NCBI RefSeq assembly: GCF_003121405.1
Contig: NZ_QBUY01000017.1
Location: 1-64,000, forward strand
Direction of reading: 5' to 3'
DNA from: Paraburkholderia sp. C35
GTDB taxonomy: Bacteria > Pseudomonadota > Gammaproteobacteria > Burkholderiales > Burkholderiaceae
DNA length: 64,000 bases
Shown in pieces: positions 1 through 6,846 of the stretch. How positions within the stretch are numbered: the first letter of the stretch is position 1; every line of letters begins with the position of its first letter. The notes below the pieces were generated by a model, which did no database searches, was not told the origin of the DNA, and saw nothing but the letters and a program-made list of their open reading frames with translations. A program made the position numbers and the translations under genes.

Positions 1-444
1 ATCGAAACGCTGGCAGCGGCGCCTTACCATGGCCGCGCAGACATGCCGGAAATCGCGCGCTCGCTGCATCTGGAAGTCGACGATCTGTTCCCGATCGCCG
101 AAGTGCTGCAGCATCTCGGTTTCGCCGACGTGCGCGAAGGCGATATTTTCCTGACGCCGCCCGCACGCGTGTTCGCCGAGTTCGGCACGCAGGAACGCAA
201 GCTGATGTTCGCCGATCACCTGCTCAAGCACGTGCCGCTGGCCGCGCGAATCAAGAAGGTGCTGAACGAGCGTCCTGGACACCGCGCGCCGCGCGTGCGG
301 TTCGAGCAGGAACTGGAAGACTTCCTGTCGGATAGCGCTGCTGAAGAGACGCTCGACGCCGTCATCAACTGGGGCCGTTATGCCGAGATCTTCTCGTATA
401 ACGACCAGACGGAAATCTTCAGTCTCGAAGACGTCGAGTCCTGA
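1..444 (+). CDS. ABC transporter ATP-binding protein, C-terminal part (5' end outside window)
   Basis: The frame is open from the first base and ends at TGA 442-444, giving 147 residues. The piece holds no Walker motifs. It looks like the C-terminal AAA-associated domain (PF09821 type) found behind the ATPase domain of some nitrate/sulfonate/taurine-type ABC transporters: a short winged-helix-like stretch, an acidic FLSDSAAEETLDAVINWGRY segment, and an acidic end. The ATPase domain would lie upstream. A strong terminator follows 30 bases after the stop, so this is the last gene of its operon. The substrate cannot be told from this fragment. Confidence 0.75.
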   Translation: METLAAAPYHGRADMPEIARSLHLEVDDLFPIAEVLQHLGFADVREGDIFLTPPARVFAEFGTQERKLMFADHLLKHVPLAARIKKVLNERPGHRAPRVRFEQELEDFLSDSAAEETLDAVINWGRYAEIFSYNDQTEIFSLEDVES

Positions 445-473
445 TCGACGTAGTTGCACGCACAATGAAAGAA

Positions 474-508
474 GGGGAGCCACGCAGTGTGGCTCCCCTT
501 TTGTTTTT
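474..508 (+). terminator. Rho-independent terminator
   Basis: A perfect 10-bp stem (474-483 with 489-498, ggggagccac/gtggctcccc) with a 5-base loop is followed by a T-rich run (499-507). It closes the operon of the ABC ATPase gene. Confidence 0.92.
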
Positions 509-554
509 GCTGCGTCACCAGACGCGCGGCTGGACGTGACCGTATGAAACCGCG

Positions 555-1109
555 CTACTGCAGATTGCCCCAGCGCGCCACAGCCGGTTCCGCCGACGCC
601 CACTTCCAGTACCCCTTGTTGTCGCCCTGGCAGGCGCTCGCCGTGTACCAGTAGACCTTGGAATCGGGTTTATCGCCGTCGACCACCGAGAACACGAACT
701 CCTTGCAGATCGCCAGCGATGACGCAAACGCGCGCGTCACGCGCACCTGGCCATGGCCGTTCTCGATGGGCAGCGTGTGCTTGACGCTCCAGTCGCGCGT
801 TTCGCCGACGGGCATCGCGCCCGCGAGCGCGGCGATCATGTTCTGCTGATCCGAGTGCATGTTGCGCAGGTAAGTGGCAACGGCTTCATCGGTGGCGGCC
901 TGCACGGCGATGCCGACGCCGATCCCGACAGCAGGATTCGCGGAGACAATGCCCGTCGCCACGCCCGCGCCTGCGCCTGCCGCCGCGCCCACGGAAGCTG
1001 ACGTACAGCCACCGACCAGCGAGCCCGCACCGATGCACAGCGCGCCGACCAGCGCGAGTCGCGCCGCCGACGACGCGCCCAGGCTTCGAATGGAGGGCAG
1101 CGTGCTCAT
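555..1109 (-). CDS. Putative lipoprotein, second of a tandem pair
   Basis: 184 residues. The N-terminus has a basic start, a hydrophobic stretch and a lipobox GSLVGGC, so export and lipidation by the Sec/Lgt/LspA route is likely. Behind the Cys lies a Gly/Ala-rich stretch (GAAAGAGAGVATG) like glycine-zipper membrane segments. The end, KWASAEPAVARWGNLQ, is almost the same as the end of the gene upstream (KWASAEPATERWGSLQ), so the two are paralogues. The ATG (1107-1109) overlaps the stop of the upstream gene in an ATGA junction, so the genes are translationally coupled. The open frame continues upstream to 1571, but only this start gives a signal peptide. Function unknown. Confidence 0.8.
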   Translation of the reverse strand: MSTLPSIRSLGASSAARLALVGALCIGAGSLVGGCTSASVGAAAGAGAGVATGIVSANPAVGIGVGIAVQAATDEAVATYLRNMHSDQQNMIAALAGAMPVGETRDWSVKHTLPIENGHGQVRVTRAFASSLAICKEFVFSVVDGDKPDSKVYWYTASACQGDNKGYWKWASAEPAVARWGNLQ

Positions 1110-1693
1110 TGCAGCGAACCCCAGCGCTCGGTTGCCGGTTCCGCCGAGGCCCACTTCCACGCACTGCCGTCGCGGCAGATCGACGCGACGTAGAACGCGC
1201 TCGATGCCGGCACGTTCTTGGTGGCTGTCTTGTCGACGGAGAATACGATTTCCTTGCAGTCGAGTTCGCCCGCGCTGATGGTGCGGCTGACGGTCACGCG
1301 ACCATGCTCGTCTTCTTCGAGCGGCACCGAGTGCGTGATGCTCCACGGCGCGACCGCGCCCACCGCGAGCGGCCCGGCCGCCACGGCGATGCTGTCCTGG
1401 GTGTTGGTGTGGATCACGCGTTCGGAGTACTGGACGCCTGCGCGCGCTGCCGCGACGGCACCGAGGCCGATACCCGTCGCGACGGCGGCGTTGTTCGTCA
1501 CCTTCGCCGCGATGGCCGCGCCGGCGATACCGGCACCTGCCGTTGCGCCTTCCGAATAAAGCGAGCTGCATCCGCTCAATGCCGTCGTGACAGCGACGGC
1601 TAGCGAGACGATCAGCGTTGCGCTCGGGAAAATCGATCGCCGCGTGGTGCTGGCCGCTGCGGCGTGTGTGTCACGGTGCATTGCTTTTTGCAT
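1106..1693 (-). CDS. Putative lipoprotein, first of a tandem pair
   Basis: 195 residues from ATG 1691-1693. The start MQKAMHRDTHAAA is followed by a hydrophobic signal segment ending in the lipobox TTALSGC. Then comes an Ala/Gly-rich segment (GAGIAGAAIAAKVTNN) and a C-terminal domain shared with the next gene. AGGAG lies 13 bases before the chosen ATG, which is rather far. An in-frame ATG at 1679-1681 is another possible start. The frame is open further up (to 1831), but those residues do not look like protein. The stop overlaps the ATG of the next gene. Outer-membrane or periplasmic location is inferred. Function unknown. Confidence 0.75.
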   Translation of the reverse strand: MQKAMHRDTHAAAASTTRRSIFPSATLIVSLAVAVTTALSGCSSLYSEGATAGAGIAGAAIAAKVTNNAAVATGIGLGAVAAARAGVQYSERVIHTNTQDSIAVAAGPLAVGAVAPWSITHSVPLEEDEHGRVTVSRTISAGELDCKEIVFSVDKTATKNVPASSAFYVASICRDGSAWKWASAEPATERWGSLQ

Positions 1694-2029
1694 GTCTTCG
1701 TCATCGCTCCTGCTCGTGCCTTCGGCGCGCGGAACGTGCCAGCGCGAAGGCAGACTACATCTGATTTTTCGCAGCGGCATTGTGCAGGATAGGTTTTGTA
1801 ATTGGCATAGGGAAAATGCAAGCAATTGCAAAAGATGCTGCGCGGCCGGGGTCTTTCTGTTTGGCGTAGGGAGCAGTTCGCATGCCTGAAAGCGAGATGC
1901 GACGGTTGGATTCGATCGACAGGAAGCGGCGCGGATTGAGCGGATACCGGGCGCGAAAGCAGGGAAGTGAGGCGCAGAAGAGTGTGAAAAATCGACACGC
2001 GGGCAGGGCGCTGCGCGTGTCGATCGAGG

Positions 2030-3085
2030 TCAGTTGTCGTCGGGATTCGACTCTTCGTCGCCGTACGTGCTGAGGCGGTTGTACAGCGTCTTGAGACTCA
2101 CGCCGAGCGCTTTCGCCGCGCGCCGCTTGTCGCCGCCGCAATACTTGAGCGTGCCGAGGATGATCTGCTTTTGCGCGTCGGCGAGCGGCGTGCCGATCCA
2201 CACGCTCATCGAATCGCCGACGGTGACGGGCTTCTTCACGCGCGACATCAGATGAGGATGCGGCAGTTCGACGGCCTTCTCGGCAAGGATGAACGCGCGA
2301 TACACGGCGTTCTTCAGTTCGCGCACGTTGCCGGGCCACGACCACGTGCGCAGCGTTTCCATCGAGCGCTTGCTGAACACCTTGCTGGTGCCTTCCTGGC
2401 GATTGAGTTCGTCGAGGAAATGCAGCGCGAGCAGTTCACGGTCGCCTTCGCGTTCGCGCAGCGGCGGCGCACGCAGCGGAAACACGGCGAGCCGGTACAT
2501 CAGGTCTTCGCGCAGGCCGTTTTCTTTCACCGCGACGGCTGGATCGCGATTGGTTGCCGCGATCACGCGGACGTCGCCGCGAATCAGCTCGGTGCCGCCG
2601 ACGCGAAAGAACGTGCCCGTCTCCAGCGCGCGCAGCAGTTTCACCTGGCGCACGGGCGCCATTTCGGTGACTTCATCGAGAAACAGCGTGCCGCCGTTCG
2701 CGTGCTCGAAGTAGCCGATGCGGCCCTGCACCGCGCCGGTGAAGCTGCCTTTTTCATGGCCGAACAGTTCGGCTTCGATCAGTTCGTCGGGAATCGCGCC
2801 GCAATTGCCGGCGACGAACGCGCCGCCCTTACGTGCGCTGTGCTCGTGAATCGTGCGGGCGATCAGTTCCTTGCCCGTGCCCGATTCGCCGATGATGAGC
2901 GCGGTCGCATCCGTCGCGGCCACGCGGTCGATCTGCTCGTAAAGATCCACCATGACAGGGGATGAGCCGAACAGCGTGCCGTACGACCTGAGTCCGGGAA
3001 CGTTTTCCGCCGCGCGTTGCTTCGCCTGAGACGCTCTGCCGCCATCGGCTTCCGTGGCAGGCGGGTCCAGATCGGTTGACGACAT
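2030..3085 (-). CDS. Sigma-54-dependent transcriptional activator without receiver domain
   Basis: 351 residues from ATG 3083-3085; a TTG 21 bases upstream is less likely. The AAA+ domain carries Walker A GESGTGKE (residues 66-73), the sigma-54 contact loop as GSFTGA (113-118; the usual form is GAFTGA), Walker B GGTLFLDE, and the WPGNVRELKN box. A Fis-type helix-turn-helix with AKALGVSLKTLYNRL closes the protein. The N-terminus is only about 35 residues with no receiver, GAF or PAS domain, so activity is not set by phosphorylation of this protein itself. It is divergent to a DUF883 gene that has a clear -24/-12 promoter, its most obvious target. Confidence 0.93.
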   Translation of the reverse strand: MSSTDLDPPATEADGGRASQAKQRAAENVPGLRSYGTLFGSSPVMVDLYEQIDRVAATDATALIIGESGTGKELIARTIHEHSARKGGAFVAGNCGAIPDELIEAELFGHEKGSFTGAVQGRIGYFEHANGGTLFLDEVTEMAPVRQVKLLRALETGTFFRVGGTELIRGDVRVIAATNRDPAVAVKENGLREDLMYRLAVFPLRAPPLREREGDRELLALHFLDELNRQEGTSKVFSKRSMETLRTWSWPGNVRELKNAVYRAFILAEKAVELPHPHLMSRVKKPVTVGDSMSVWIGTPLADAQKQIILGTLKYCGGDKRRAAKALGVSLKTLYNRLSTYGDEESNPDDN

Positions 3086-3233
3086 AGCCAAGGGTGTCCT
3101 GTGCAATTTCGGGTAAGTGTCGTGAATGGCGCAGGCCAGTATCGAGTGCGTGGATTGCCTGTTAAGAGTGGTCCACTATCTCACAAAAGGCAATTTAACC
3201 ACTTGCGCACGATTCCCGGCAAGGCGCTTGCAA

Positions 3234-3327
3234 GTTTGCCGTTCGATGGCAATTCGCAAACGTTGGCGTACGATCGACACGCGATACCGGCAAAAGTTGC
3301 AAGCTGACCTGCTACATCGGCAACTTT
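3234..3327. promoter_or_regulatory. Inverted repeats, possible enhancer sites for the sigma-54 activator
   Basis: Two inverted repeats lie 80-175 bases upstream of the -24 box at 3407. The first is GTTTGC (3234-3239) with GCAAAC (3256-3261). The second is AAAGTTGC (3293-3300) with GCAACTTT (3320-3327), perfect over 8 bases. Position and symmetry fit activator binding sites. The identity of the binding protein (2030-3085 or 4465-5871) is inference. Confidence 0.45.
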
Positions 3328-3405
3328 GTCTGCATTGTGCATGCCTGACGGTGTTCTGCTGGACAGATGGAACTCGGCGCGCGACAGCCGATCGCACCGG
3401 GTGCC

Positions 3406-3421
3406 GGGAACGACCGTTGCA
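3406..3421 (+). promoter_or_regulatory. Sigma-54 (-24/-12) promoter of the DUF883 gene
   Basis: The site gggaacgaccgttgca compares with consensus TGGCACG-N4-TTGCA. GG (3407-3408) and GC (3419-3420) have the required 10-base gap, and only two other core positions differ. The predicted transcript start is near 3432, about 75 bases before the DUF883 ATG. The rest of 3086-3506 holds no gene. Confidence 0.75.
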
Positions 3422-3506
3422 AGATGAAAGCGATGGTGCATGACACCGGAACCGTCCTGGGCGGAATGAGACACGTCCGGTCCCCGCACCCGAATAGGAG
3501 ATTGCA

Positions 3507-3824
3507 ATGACGGAAACCACAGAACAGCTTGCGTTGGGCCGGCAAAAGATTGTCCAGGATCTCAACGTGCTGTTGACCGATTCAGAAGAAATGCTCCGGC
3601 TGGCGGCAGCCGTGCCGGGCGAAGGACTCGACGCGTTGCGCGAACGGCTGCGCACGCACGTCGACTCTGTGCAGCATGCACTCGCCGATGCGCAGACTTC
3701 GGCGCAGCGGCGCTATCGCAGCGCGACCGTCCAGACCGAGCGCTATGTGCGGCAGAACCCGTGGCAGGCGCTGGGCATCGCGGCAGGCGTCGGGTTCGTG
3801 CTCGGCATGCTGGCGTCGCGTTGA
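3507..3824 (+). CDS. DUF883 family membrane-anchored protein (ElaB/YqjD type)
   Basis: 105 residues. The first 80 are charged and helical, as in the DUF883 family. The end QNPWQALGIAAGVGFVLGML is the typical C-terminal membrane anchor. In E. coli the relatives YqjD and ElaB sit in the inner membrane, bind ribosomes in stationary phase and are stress-induced. AGGAG stands 6 bases before the ATG. It is preceded by a good sigma-54 promoter and followed 61 bases later by another small membrane-type gene, probably co-transcribed. Confidence 0.9.
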   Translation: MTETTEQLALGRQKIVQDLNVLLTDSEEMLRLAAAVPGEGLDALRERLRTHVDSVQHALADAQTSAQRRYRSATVQTERYVRQNPWQALGIAAGVGFVLGMLASR

Positions 3825-3885
3825 GGCGCGGTCCAGGCCGCGCGGCCACGCTCAATCCCCATTCACGATCAAACAGGAGTTCAAG

Positions 3886-4140
3886 ATGGCACGACCGAAA
3901 ATCGGCGTATTCGGCGCTCTGTTCGCCGTGGGCAGCGTACTGGCATGGCGCTGGGTACAACAGCGGCGCGCGGCCCAGCCGCCGCTCGCGCGTGACATTA
4001 CGCGCTGGGAAGACGAGGGCGGCTCCGTGACCGCTCCTGCGCCGGCCGCGCCGGCCGCACAACTGGCGTCCGCGACCGCGCCTCTGCGCAATGGAAATGG
4101 CGCGGATCACAGCGAACCGTGGCCGTTTCCGCGCAGCTAG
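3886..4140 (+). CDS. Small hypothetical protein with N-terminal membrane segment
   Basis: 84 residues starting MARPKIGVFGALFAVGS, with AGGAG 6 bases upstream. A single hydrophobic helix (about residues 6-22) ends in WRWVQQRR, suggesting an N-in/C-out or tail-like anchor. The rest is Ala/Pro-rich and ends WPFPRS. It follows the DUF883 gene closely on the same strand and is likely part of the same sigma-54 transcript. Function unknown. Confidence 0.7.
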   Translation: MARPKIGVFGALFAVGSVLAWRWVQQRRAAQPPLARDITRWEDEGGSVTAPAPAAPAAQLASATAPLRNGNGADHSEPWPFPRS

Positions 4141-4237
4141 ACAGGAAGTCGGCAGCCAGCGTAGCGACGCGTCACTCGACGTGGCACGAACGTGCGCTAC
4201 CCCATATGCGCGATGATGTTTTTTCGACGCAAGGCCG

Positions 4238-4272
4238 TATAATGAGCAAAAAGCACAACAATAAGTGCTTTT
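4238..4272 (+). promoter_or_regulatory. -10 element and adjoining perfect inverted repeat before the response regulator gene
   Basis: TATAAT at 4238-4243 is followed by AAAAGCAC (4249-4256), an 8-base spacer and GTGCTTTT (4265-4272). The repeat would cover the transcription start, as an operator or the top of a long leader (about 215 bases to the ATG at 4465). No good -35 box is seen. The rest of 4141-4464 holds no gene I can support. Confidence 0.4.
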
Positions 4273-4464
4273 AGAGCAAAATTTACGGTAATTGTTGCGT
4301 AGATGCGCTAATTCGGAAAGTTTTTCCGGGTGAGGCGTCCGGTGTTGCGATCGAGGCGTATGCTTGAGATCGCAGCGCGCGGGCGCTTTCGTCGTCCCGC
4401 AGCTTTCCGGCGAGACGCAGGCTGCGCGTATTCCTGACCAGCACTTTCGAGCTTTCCATACGCG

Positions 4465-5871
4465 ATGCCACATGTATTGATTGTCGATGACGATCCGAGT
4501 ACCCGCGAGGCGCTGGCGGCCATCATCGCGGAAGACGGGCTGACCACGGCCACGGCAGGCGATCTGCGCGAGGCCCGTATCCAGCTCGTGCGGCAGACGC
4601 CGGATGTCGTGTTCACCGACCTGAAGCTGCCCGACGGCACGGGCGTCGACCTGTTCGAAGATCTCGATCCGCGTTCGGGCGTCGAATTCGTCGTGATCAC
4701 GGGGCATGCAACGGTCGAGTCGGCTGTGAGCGCGCTGAAGATGGGCGCCGCCGACTACCTCGTGAAGCCGATCAACATGCAGCGCGTGAAGGCCATTCTG
4801 AGCCGCTTGCCGCGCGCGGGCGATCTGAAGGCGGAAATCGGCACGCTGCGCGGCGAGTTGCGGCGCATGGGCCGCTTCGGGCTGATGCTCGGCAATTCCG
4901 CGTGCATGCAACAGGTCTATGACCAGATCAGCCGCGTGGCGCCCACGGCCGCTTCCGTGATGCTGGTCGGCGAATCGGGTACGGGCAAGGAAGTCGCCGC
5001 GCAGACGCTGCATCAGTTGAGCTTGCGCCGCAAGCACGCGTTTCTCGCTGTCAATTGCGGCGCGATCTCGCCGAACCTGATCGAATCGGAGATGTTCGGT
5101 CACGAACGTGGTGCATTCACGGGCGCGGACCGTCAGCACAAGGGTTATTTCGAGCGCGCGAATGGCGGCACGCTGTTCCTCGACGAAATCACCGAAATGC
5201 CGATCGAGTTGCAGGTGAAACTGCTGCGCGTGCTGGAGACGGGCATGTTCATGCGCGTCGGCACGACCAAGGAAATCGAGACCGATGTGCGCCTGATCGC
5301 CGCGACCAACCGCGATCCCGAGCAGGCCGTGCTGGAAGGCAAGCTGCGTCTCGACCTGTATCACCGTTTGAACGTGTTCCCTATCAGCCTGCCGCCGCTG
5401 CGCGAGCGCGGCAAGGATGTCGAGTTGCTCGCGCAGTCGTTCCTCGACGAACTCAACGAGCAGCACAGCACGAAGAAACACTTCCCGCCGGCCGTGAAAG
5501 AGATGCTGCTCTCGTACCCGTGGCCGGGCAACGTGCGTGAGCTGAAGAACTACGTGCAGCGCGCACACATCATGTCGGGCACGGACTCGGACAGCACGGC
5601 GACGGTGCCGCTGCAGATCTCGCTGTCGAAGCCGACGGCAGGCACGGCGATCACGATTCCGTTCGGCACTTCGCTGGCCGAAGCCGACCGTCAGCTAATC
5701 CTTGCGACGCTCGAGCAGTGCGGCGGCGTGAAAACGCGCGCTGCCGAGATTCTCGGCATCAGCCTGAAGACGCTGTACAACCGCCTGGTCGAGTACGGCA
5801 ACGACACCGGCCGCGGCGATGGCGACGAAGTCAGCGACGAGCCGCAGGCGCTCGGCAAGGCCGACGCCTGA
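4465..5871 (+). CDS. Sigma-54-dependent response regulator (NtrC family)
   Basis: 468 residues. An N-terminal receiver domain (1-115) has acidic residues D8-D10, phospho-acceptor D52 (FTDLKLPDG) and K101. The AAA+ domain has GESGTGKE (169-176), GAFTGA (216-221), GGTLFLDEITEM and WPGNVRELKN. A Fis-type helix-turn-helix near residues 405-445 contains ILGISLKTLYNRL. All key residues are present. No histidine kinase gene adjoins, so the partner is elsewhere. Its C-terminal helix-turn-helix resembles that of the regulator at 2030-3085, so the two may bind related sites. A -24/-12 promoter follows 70 bases after its stop. Confidence 0.94.
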   Translation: MPHVLIVDDDPSTREALAAIIAEDGLTTATAGDLREARIQLVRQTPDVVFTDLKLPDGTGVDLFEDLDPRSGVEFVVITGHATVESAVSALKMGAADYLVKPINMQRVKAILSRLPRAGDLKAEIGTLRGELRRMGRFGLMLGNSACMQQVYDQISRVAPTAASVMLVGESGTGKEVAAQTLHQLSLRRKHAFLAVNCGAISPNLIESEMFGHERGAFTGADRQHKGYFERANGGTLFLDEITEMPIELQVKLLRVLETGMFMRVGTTKEIETDVRLIAATNRDPEQAVLEGKLRLDLYHRLNVFPISLPPLRERGKDVELLAQSFLDELNEQHSTKKHFPPAVKEMLLSYPWPGNVRELKNYVQRAHIMSGTDSDSTATVPLQISLSKPTAGTAITIPFGTSLAEADRQLILATLEQCGGVKTRAAEILGISLKTLYNRLVEYGNDTGRGDGDEVSDEPQALGKADA

Positions 5872-5939
5872 GTCCTTCTGCCAGTCCAGCGCGCGTATCA
5901 ACGCCGTCCGCCACCGCGGACGGCGCTGTAGCTTCTCAA

Positions 5940-5955
5940 CGGCACAGCCCTTGCT
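5940..5955 (+). promoter_or_regulatory. Sigma-54 (-24/-12) promoter of the proline-rich small gene
   Basis: The site cggcacagcccttgct matches TGGCACG-N4-TTGC closely: GG at 5941-5942 and GC at 5953-5954 with the right spacing. The predicted start is near 5966, about 58 bases before the ATG at 6024. Confidence 0.75.
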
Positions 5956-6023
5956 GATTTCACTTCGAGCAGTCGAGATCGCACCAGCGACGATGACATC
6001 GAACGAAAAACAGGGAGCCCAGC

Positions 6024-6245
6024 ATGCCGGACCATCACGCCGTCCCAGACCTCTACGCGCACCGCCCCGAACCCGTCCCGCCCGACACGCCGCCCGATCC
6101 GGGGCAGCCGTCACAGCCGGACACGGTGCCCGATCCCACCCGCGAACCCGTCGAACCCGATACCCCGGCGATCGGCGATCCGCCGTCGCAGCCGTCGCAG
6201 ACGCCGCATACGGGCGTGCGCATGACGCTGTGGCCTGAATTCTGA
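6024..6245 (+). CDS. Small proline-rich hypothetical protein
   Basis: 73 residues, rich in Pro, Asp, Glu, Gln and Thr with repeated PDTP, QPSQP and EPVEPDTP units, and so likely unstructured. The C-terminus VRMTLWPEF is different in character. A CAGGGAG ribosome site lies 7 bases before the ATG. No signal peptide or membrane segment is seen. A good sigma-54 promoter precedes it, which supports a real, regulated gene. Function unknown. Confidence 0.65.
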   Translation: MPDHHAVPDLYAHRPEPVPPDTPPDPGQPSQPDTVPDPTREPVEPDTPAIGDPPSQPSQTPHTGVRMTLWPEF

Positions 6246-6443
6246 GCCGCGCCGAGCCGCGCGCACGGAGCAAACGCGTTTGCAATGCGACGCCGGCCGG
6301 TGCAAACAACGGGCCCGCAACCGGTACCCGTTACAAAACCACCGAACTTTTTACCGGCAATTCACGTTCATCGGCCTAGACTAATGTGATGCGGCCCGGA
6401 CGAACCCCGTTCGGGCACGGCCTTCCCCTTGGAGGCGTCCATC

Positions 6444-6656
6444 ATGAGACATCCCGCATTGCGGCGCTCCGCGCGCCATTCGAAGCGCGACCAGCGCCCA
6501 GCCGGCGGAACGGGCAATCCACCCATCGGCCCGGATCCGGCGCAACAGAACCGCGCCGCGCCCGGCGCCCCGCCGGACGGGGATCACAACCAGGGCGGCA
6601 CGCGTCAGGAAGGGCTGGAATACCAGCGCGACCTCGGCTCCGAACAGGACGCCTGA
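6444..6656 (+). CDS. Small hydrophilic hypothetical protein
   Basis: 70 residues from ATG 6444, with GGAGG (6431-6435) 8 bases upstream. It has a basic N-terminus (MRHPALRRSARHSKRDQRP), then a Gly/Pro/Asn/Gln-rich part and an acidic end (DLGSEQDA). It looks unstructured, like the stress-linked small hydrophilic proteins often found near DUF883 and trehalose genes in this group (inference). No good sigma-54 site is seen in front of it. Confidence 0.6.
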   Translation: MRHPALRRSARHSKRDQRPAGGTGNPPIGPDPAQQNRAAPGAPPDGDHNQGGTRQEGLEYQRDLGSEQDA

Positions 6657-6774
6657 CCTTCTTTCCCAGCCGGATCATCGGGCGAAAAATCTGCTGCGTG
6701 CGAGCCCGTGCGCAGCGCGTTTTTCTTCGTCCGTCACATTTGCATACATTTTTATTCCGAAAGTTGACGGTTGG

Positions 6775-6790
6775 CGGCATAGGACTTGCG
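6775..6790 (+). promoter_or_regulatory. Sigma-54 (-24/-12) promoter of otsA
   Basis: The site cggcataggacttgcg has GG (6776-6777) and TTGC (6786-6789) in correct spacing, with GGCA and TTGC both intact. The predicted start is near 6801, 46 bases before the otsA ATG. This would put trehalose synthesis under RpoN control. Confidence 0.65.
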
Positions 6791-6846
6791 TGCCGTAAGG
6801 TGGAGTATCACCGCATGTACAGTCAACTGAATGAGGTGGAGCCGCA

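Noticed and set aside
4182..4195. A second -24/-12-like site (tggcacgaacgtgc) before the response regulator gene
   Set aside because: The gap between GG and GC is one base short of the required length, and sigma-54 does not tolerate that.
3562..5568. Long open frame on the minus strand (668 residues) opposite the response regulator gene
   Set aside because: It is antisense to a gene with complete motifs; in GC-rich DNA such open frames arise from codon bias. Its residues are Arg/His/Gln-rich and show no motif.
6412..6428. GGGCACG, a perfect -24 half, before the 70-residue gene
   Set aside because: There is no GC at the -12 position (TTCCCC instead).
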